Source of the DNA: an uncultured Bacillus sp.
GTDB taxonomy: Bacteria; Bacillota; Bacilli; Bacillales; Cytobacillaceae
DNA: 16,396 nucleotides
Direction of reading: 5' to 3'
Assembly: GCA_937902115.1 (NCBI GenBank)
Contig: CALGSR010000042.1
Coordinates: 1-16,396, forward strand
The notes under the pieces were generated by a model. That model saw only the letters and a program-made list of their open reading frames with translations, was not told where the DNA came from and made no database searches. Position numbers and translations under genes: made by a program. Of the stretch, positions 14,696-16,396 are shown piece by piece (positions within the stretch are counted from its first letter, which is position 1; each line of letters begins with the position of its first letter).

Positions 14696-15529
14696 TTATT
14701 TTCCTCCATAAAGACTCTGCAACTGTTCTTCTTTCATTGTATAGCTATGCGCTTCATCTGGAAATTCCCTTGTTTTTACTTCGTTCACATATTCTTTAAG
14801 ACTACTAATCATTAGCTCATCGACTGTGCCAAAGCGTTTAACAAACTTTGCCACTCTTTCAACTCCATAGCCAAGGACATCATGATAGACGAGAACTTGT
14901 CCGTCTGTACCAACACCCGCTCCGATTCCAATGGTTGGGATGGTAAGCTGGCGGCTAATTTCTTCTGCGATTTGTTTTGGCACACATTCCAGTACAATCA
15001 TAAACGCACCGGCTGCTTCACATTTTTTTGCATCTTCAATCAGTTTTTTCGCAGCTTCTGCATCTCTGCCTTGCACTTTATAACCGCCCATGACGGCAAC
15101 GGATTGCGGTGTTAGACCAAGATGGGAACAAACTGGAATGCCTGCATTAACCAATGCAGAAATATGTTCAAGTACGCCGTCTGCTCCTTCAAGCTTAACC
15201 CCATGCGCCCCAGTCTCCTGCATAATTCTTGCACCACCTATTAGGGTGTCACGAATCGATAAATGGTAGCTCATAAATGGCATATCGACTAATACGAATG
15301 TATCAATAGCCCCGCGTCTTACAGCCTTCGAATGGTGAATCATATCGTCAAGAGTAACAGGAATAGTCGATTCGTACCCAAGAACGACATTTGCTAAGGA
15401 ATCACCTACTAGAATAACATCTACATCGGCCTGTTCCGCTTGTTTTGCTGAAGGGTAATCATAGGCTGTTAACATCGCAATCGGGTTGCCTTCTTTTTTC
15501 ATTTTTAAAAAATCAGTTGTTTGTTTCAT
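14696..15529 (-). CDS. panB: 3-methyl-2-oxobutanoate hydroxymethyltransferase
   Basis: PanB adds a hydroxymethyl group from 5,10-methylene-tetrahydrofolate to alpha-ketoisovalerate, giving ketopantoate, the first step of pantothenate synthesis. The start at 15529 (MKQTTDFLKMKKEGNPIAMLTAYDYPSAKQ) follows a perfect AGGAGG and gives 277 residues, the usual length. A longer frame to 15598 would run into the leader terminator. The TIM-barrel metal ligands Asp43 (VGDSLANV), Asp82 (VDMPF) and Glu114 (VKLEGA) are present, as is the catalytic Glu181 (VLECVP). Near the end are GIGAGVGTDGQVLVYHD and FVKRF. It is the first gene of panBCD, downstream of a structured leader with an intrinsic terminator. 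Confidence 0.97.
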   Translation of the reverse strand: MKQTTDFLKMKKEGNPIAMLTAYDYPSAKQAEQADVDVILVGDSLANVVLGYESTIPVTLDDMIHHSKAVRRGAIDTFVLVDMPFMSYHLSIRDTLIGGARIMQETGAHGVKLEGADGVLEHISALVNAGIPVCSHLGLTPQSVAVMGGYKVQGRDAEAAKKLIEDAKKCEAAGAFMIVLECVPKQIAEEISRQLTIPTIGIGAGVGTDGQVLVYHDVLGYGVERVAKFVKRFGTVDELMISSLKEYVNEVKTREFPDEAHSYTMKEEQLQSLYGGK

Positions 15530-15575
15530 TTTATTTCCTCCTGTATGGAAGAGGTCATAACAATCTGAAAAACGC

Positions 15576-15606
15576 AAAAAAACCCCTCTGTTTTGCACAG
15601 AAGGAT
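15576..15606 (-). terminator. Intrinsic terminator in the panB leader
   Basis: On the minus strand AUCCUUCUGU and ACAGAGGGGU pair over ten bases (two G-U pairs) with a 5-base loop, directly followed by seven U. It lies about 47 bases before the panB start and roughly 150 bases after the likely transcription start, so it acts as an attenuator. It would also stop readthrough from birA. Confidence 0.85.
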
Positions 15607-15666
15607 TGGGTTCTCATTTCAACTGTCATATCCCTCTGTCCTGGTCCAATTTTCGGATCTAGGCAG
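15576..15666 (-). promoter_or_regulatory. panB leader: pan-motif-like hairpin with terminator/antiterminator switch
   Basis: Read on the minus strand, a hairpin (15666-15636) pairs CUG-CCU with AGG-A-CAG and UCC with GGA around a 7-base loop. Bulged A residues at 15660 and 15658 flank a G, and another bulged A lies at 15639. The strand ACAGAGGGAU (15639-15630) can pair over ten bases (one G-U) with AUCCUUCUGU (15606-15597). That same segment alternatively pairs with ACAGAGGGGU (15591-15582) to make the terminator. The first copy of ACAGAGGG also contributes to the aptamer-like hairpin, so the three structures compete. The pan RNA motif is a known leader structure upstream of pantothenate genes in Firmicutes, marked by bulged adenosines. 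I infer that this is a member; the ligand and the direction of control are not visible. Confidence 0.65.
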
Positions 15667-15733
15667 ATATAATTATTGTCATATTCATACATAAAGGTGC
15701 AGTTCACAACAATGATACCGCCCGTTAGACAGA

Positions 15734-15762
15734 ATTATAACAGAAACAATGGAATGTGACTA
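15734..15762 (-). promoter_or_regulatory. Candidate sigma-A promoter of panBCD
   Basis: On the minus strand a perfect TATAAT (15739-15734) with the extended element TGT (15742-15740) is preceded 17 bases upstream by TAGTCA (15762-15757), a 4-of-6 match to the -35 consensus. Transcription would start near 15727 and give a leader of about 200 bases before panB. The first 60 bases or so of the leader (15667-15727) are AU-rich, with only weak pairing potential that I could see. Confidence 0.6.
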
Positions 15763-15789
15763 TAGAAATTTATGATAAATTAGATTTGA

Positions 15790-16396
15790 TTAAAGTTCAA
15801 TATCAGCAGAATAGATTTGGTGAATCTGTCCCGCTTCGTCTTCCATTAATAGAACACCATCGTCTGTAATCCCGATTGCCTTGCCATGCAAGGACCCATT
15901 CATCATTCTCGCCGTAATCATTTTTCCAATACTGACTGCATAGCTTTCCCATAACAGTTTGATTGGATAAAAACCCTCTTTCAGGTAAAGAAAATACAAG
16001 TTTTCCAGTTTTAGCAACAATTGCCTTGTAAGTTCAGCACGATTAACTTTTCTTTTTGATTCAATGAATAGGGAGGTGGCAATGGAGCGCAGATCTTCCG
16101 GATAATCCTCATTTTCCTGATTCACATTCATCCCGATGCCTATAATAACTGAATCAATCCGATCGCTTTCCGCCTGCATCTCTGTTAGGATCCCTGTTAC
16201 TTTCTTACCGCCGATTAATATATCATTTGGCCATTTAATCTCTGGTTTCAGACCGGTCACCTCTTCGATCGCCTGTACAACGGCAACAGCGGTAATTAAG
16301 GTTAATTGTGGTGCTTTTTGCGGCGGAAGGTTCGGTCTCAAGATGATACTCATCCAAACTCCCGTATATTTTGGCGAATAAAACTGCCGTCCCATT
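15790..16396 (-). CDS. birA: Biotin-protein ligase BirA, C-terminal part (cut by right edge)
   Basis: The frame is open at the right edge. The visible 201 residues are the catalytic core and C-terminal domain of BirA, which activates biotin with ATP and attaches it to a lysine of the biotin carboxyl carrier protein. In many bacilli BirA also represses biotin genes through an N-terminal helix-turn-helix, which would lie outside the window. Visible landmarks are the end of the GRGRxGR motif (MGRQF), WMSIILRPNLPP, the KWPNDILIGGKKVTGILTEM segment, GIGMNVNQ and a C-terminal SH3-like domain (ARMMNGSLHGKAIGITDDGVLLMEDEAG). The length left of the motif fits the two-domain Bacillus form of about 325 residues. 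The first Met seen here is internal, not the true start. Confidence 0.95.
   Translation of the reverse strand, partial: MGRQFYSPKYTGVWMSIILRPNLPPQKAPQLTLITAVAVVQAIEEVTGLKPEIKWPNDILIGGKKVTGILTEMQAESDRIDSVIIGIGMNVNQENEDYPEDLRSIATSLFIESKRKVNRAELTRQLLLKLENLYFLYLKEGFYPIKLLWESYAVSIGKMITARMMNGSLHGKAIGITDDGVLLMEDEAGQIHQIYSADIEL

Noticed and set aside
15529..15598. Longer PanB starting 23 codons upstream
   Set aside because: The extension would be encoded across the leader terminator. The ATG at 15529 has a perfect AGGAGG and gives the usual family length.
1..16396. Mobile element, prophage, defence island or CRISPR array
   Set aside because: No transposase, integrase, tRNA-linked attachment site or spaced repeats were seen, and nearly all genes are core Bacillaceae genes in their usual order.

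Overview
The window is a conserved chromosomal segment from a spore-forming member of the Bacillaceae (Firmicutes). Strong purine-rich ribosome binding sites, AT-rich intergenic DNA, a small acid-soluble spore protein gene and a coat-like protein gene support this. The gene order yppG/yppF - sspM - recU - ponA - ypoC - nth - dnaD - asnS - aspB - ypmB - dinG - panD - panC - panB - birA is, from memory, the order in Bacillus subtilis and relatives. Several proteins (DnaD, AspB, PanB, AsnS, RecU) look like close relatives of the B. subtilis ones. The genus cannot be fixed from the sequence alone. No mobile element, CRISPR array, rRNA or tRNA was seen, and no stretch longer than 300 bases lacks a gene.

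Left part (1-1312): small genes, several linked to sporulation. A Tyr/Asn/Pro-rich coat-like protein runs off the left edge on the minus strand behind a sigma-K-like promoter. A 60-residue YppF protein follows on the plus strand and converges, across a shared terminator, with a 92-residue coiled-coil protein of unknown function. Then comes the 35-residue SASP gene sspM.

Middle (1424-4906): recU (Holliday-junction resolvase) and ponA (bifunctional class A penicillin-binding protein) form a plus-strand operon. It ends in a bidirectional terminator shared with the opposing genes.

Right part (4886-16396): everything is on the minus strand, so transcription runs right to left. birA (cut by the right edge) comes first, then panB-panC-panD (pantothenate synthesis), dinG (exonuclease/helicase-like), ypmB-aspB (secreted or membrane protein; aspartate aminotransferase), asnS (asparaginyl-tRNA synthetase) and dnaD-nth-ypoC (replication initiation and base-excision repair). 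Terminators and candidate extended -10 promoters separate most units. panC/panD and nth/ypoC overlap by one base, which suggests translational coupling.

The most interesting non-coding element is the panB leader. It holds a bulged-A hairpin like the known pan RNA motif. It also holds two copies of ACAGAGGG flanking a single complementary CCUUCUGU, so terminator and antiterminator are mutually exclusive. A 94-base imperfect hairpin between panD and dinG may be a dispersed repeat. I did not find a clearly undescribed multi-gene system; this is mostly well-known core genome.
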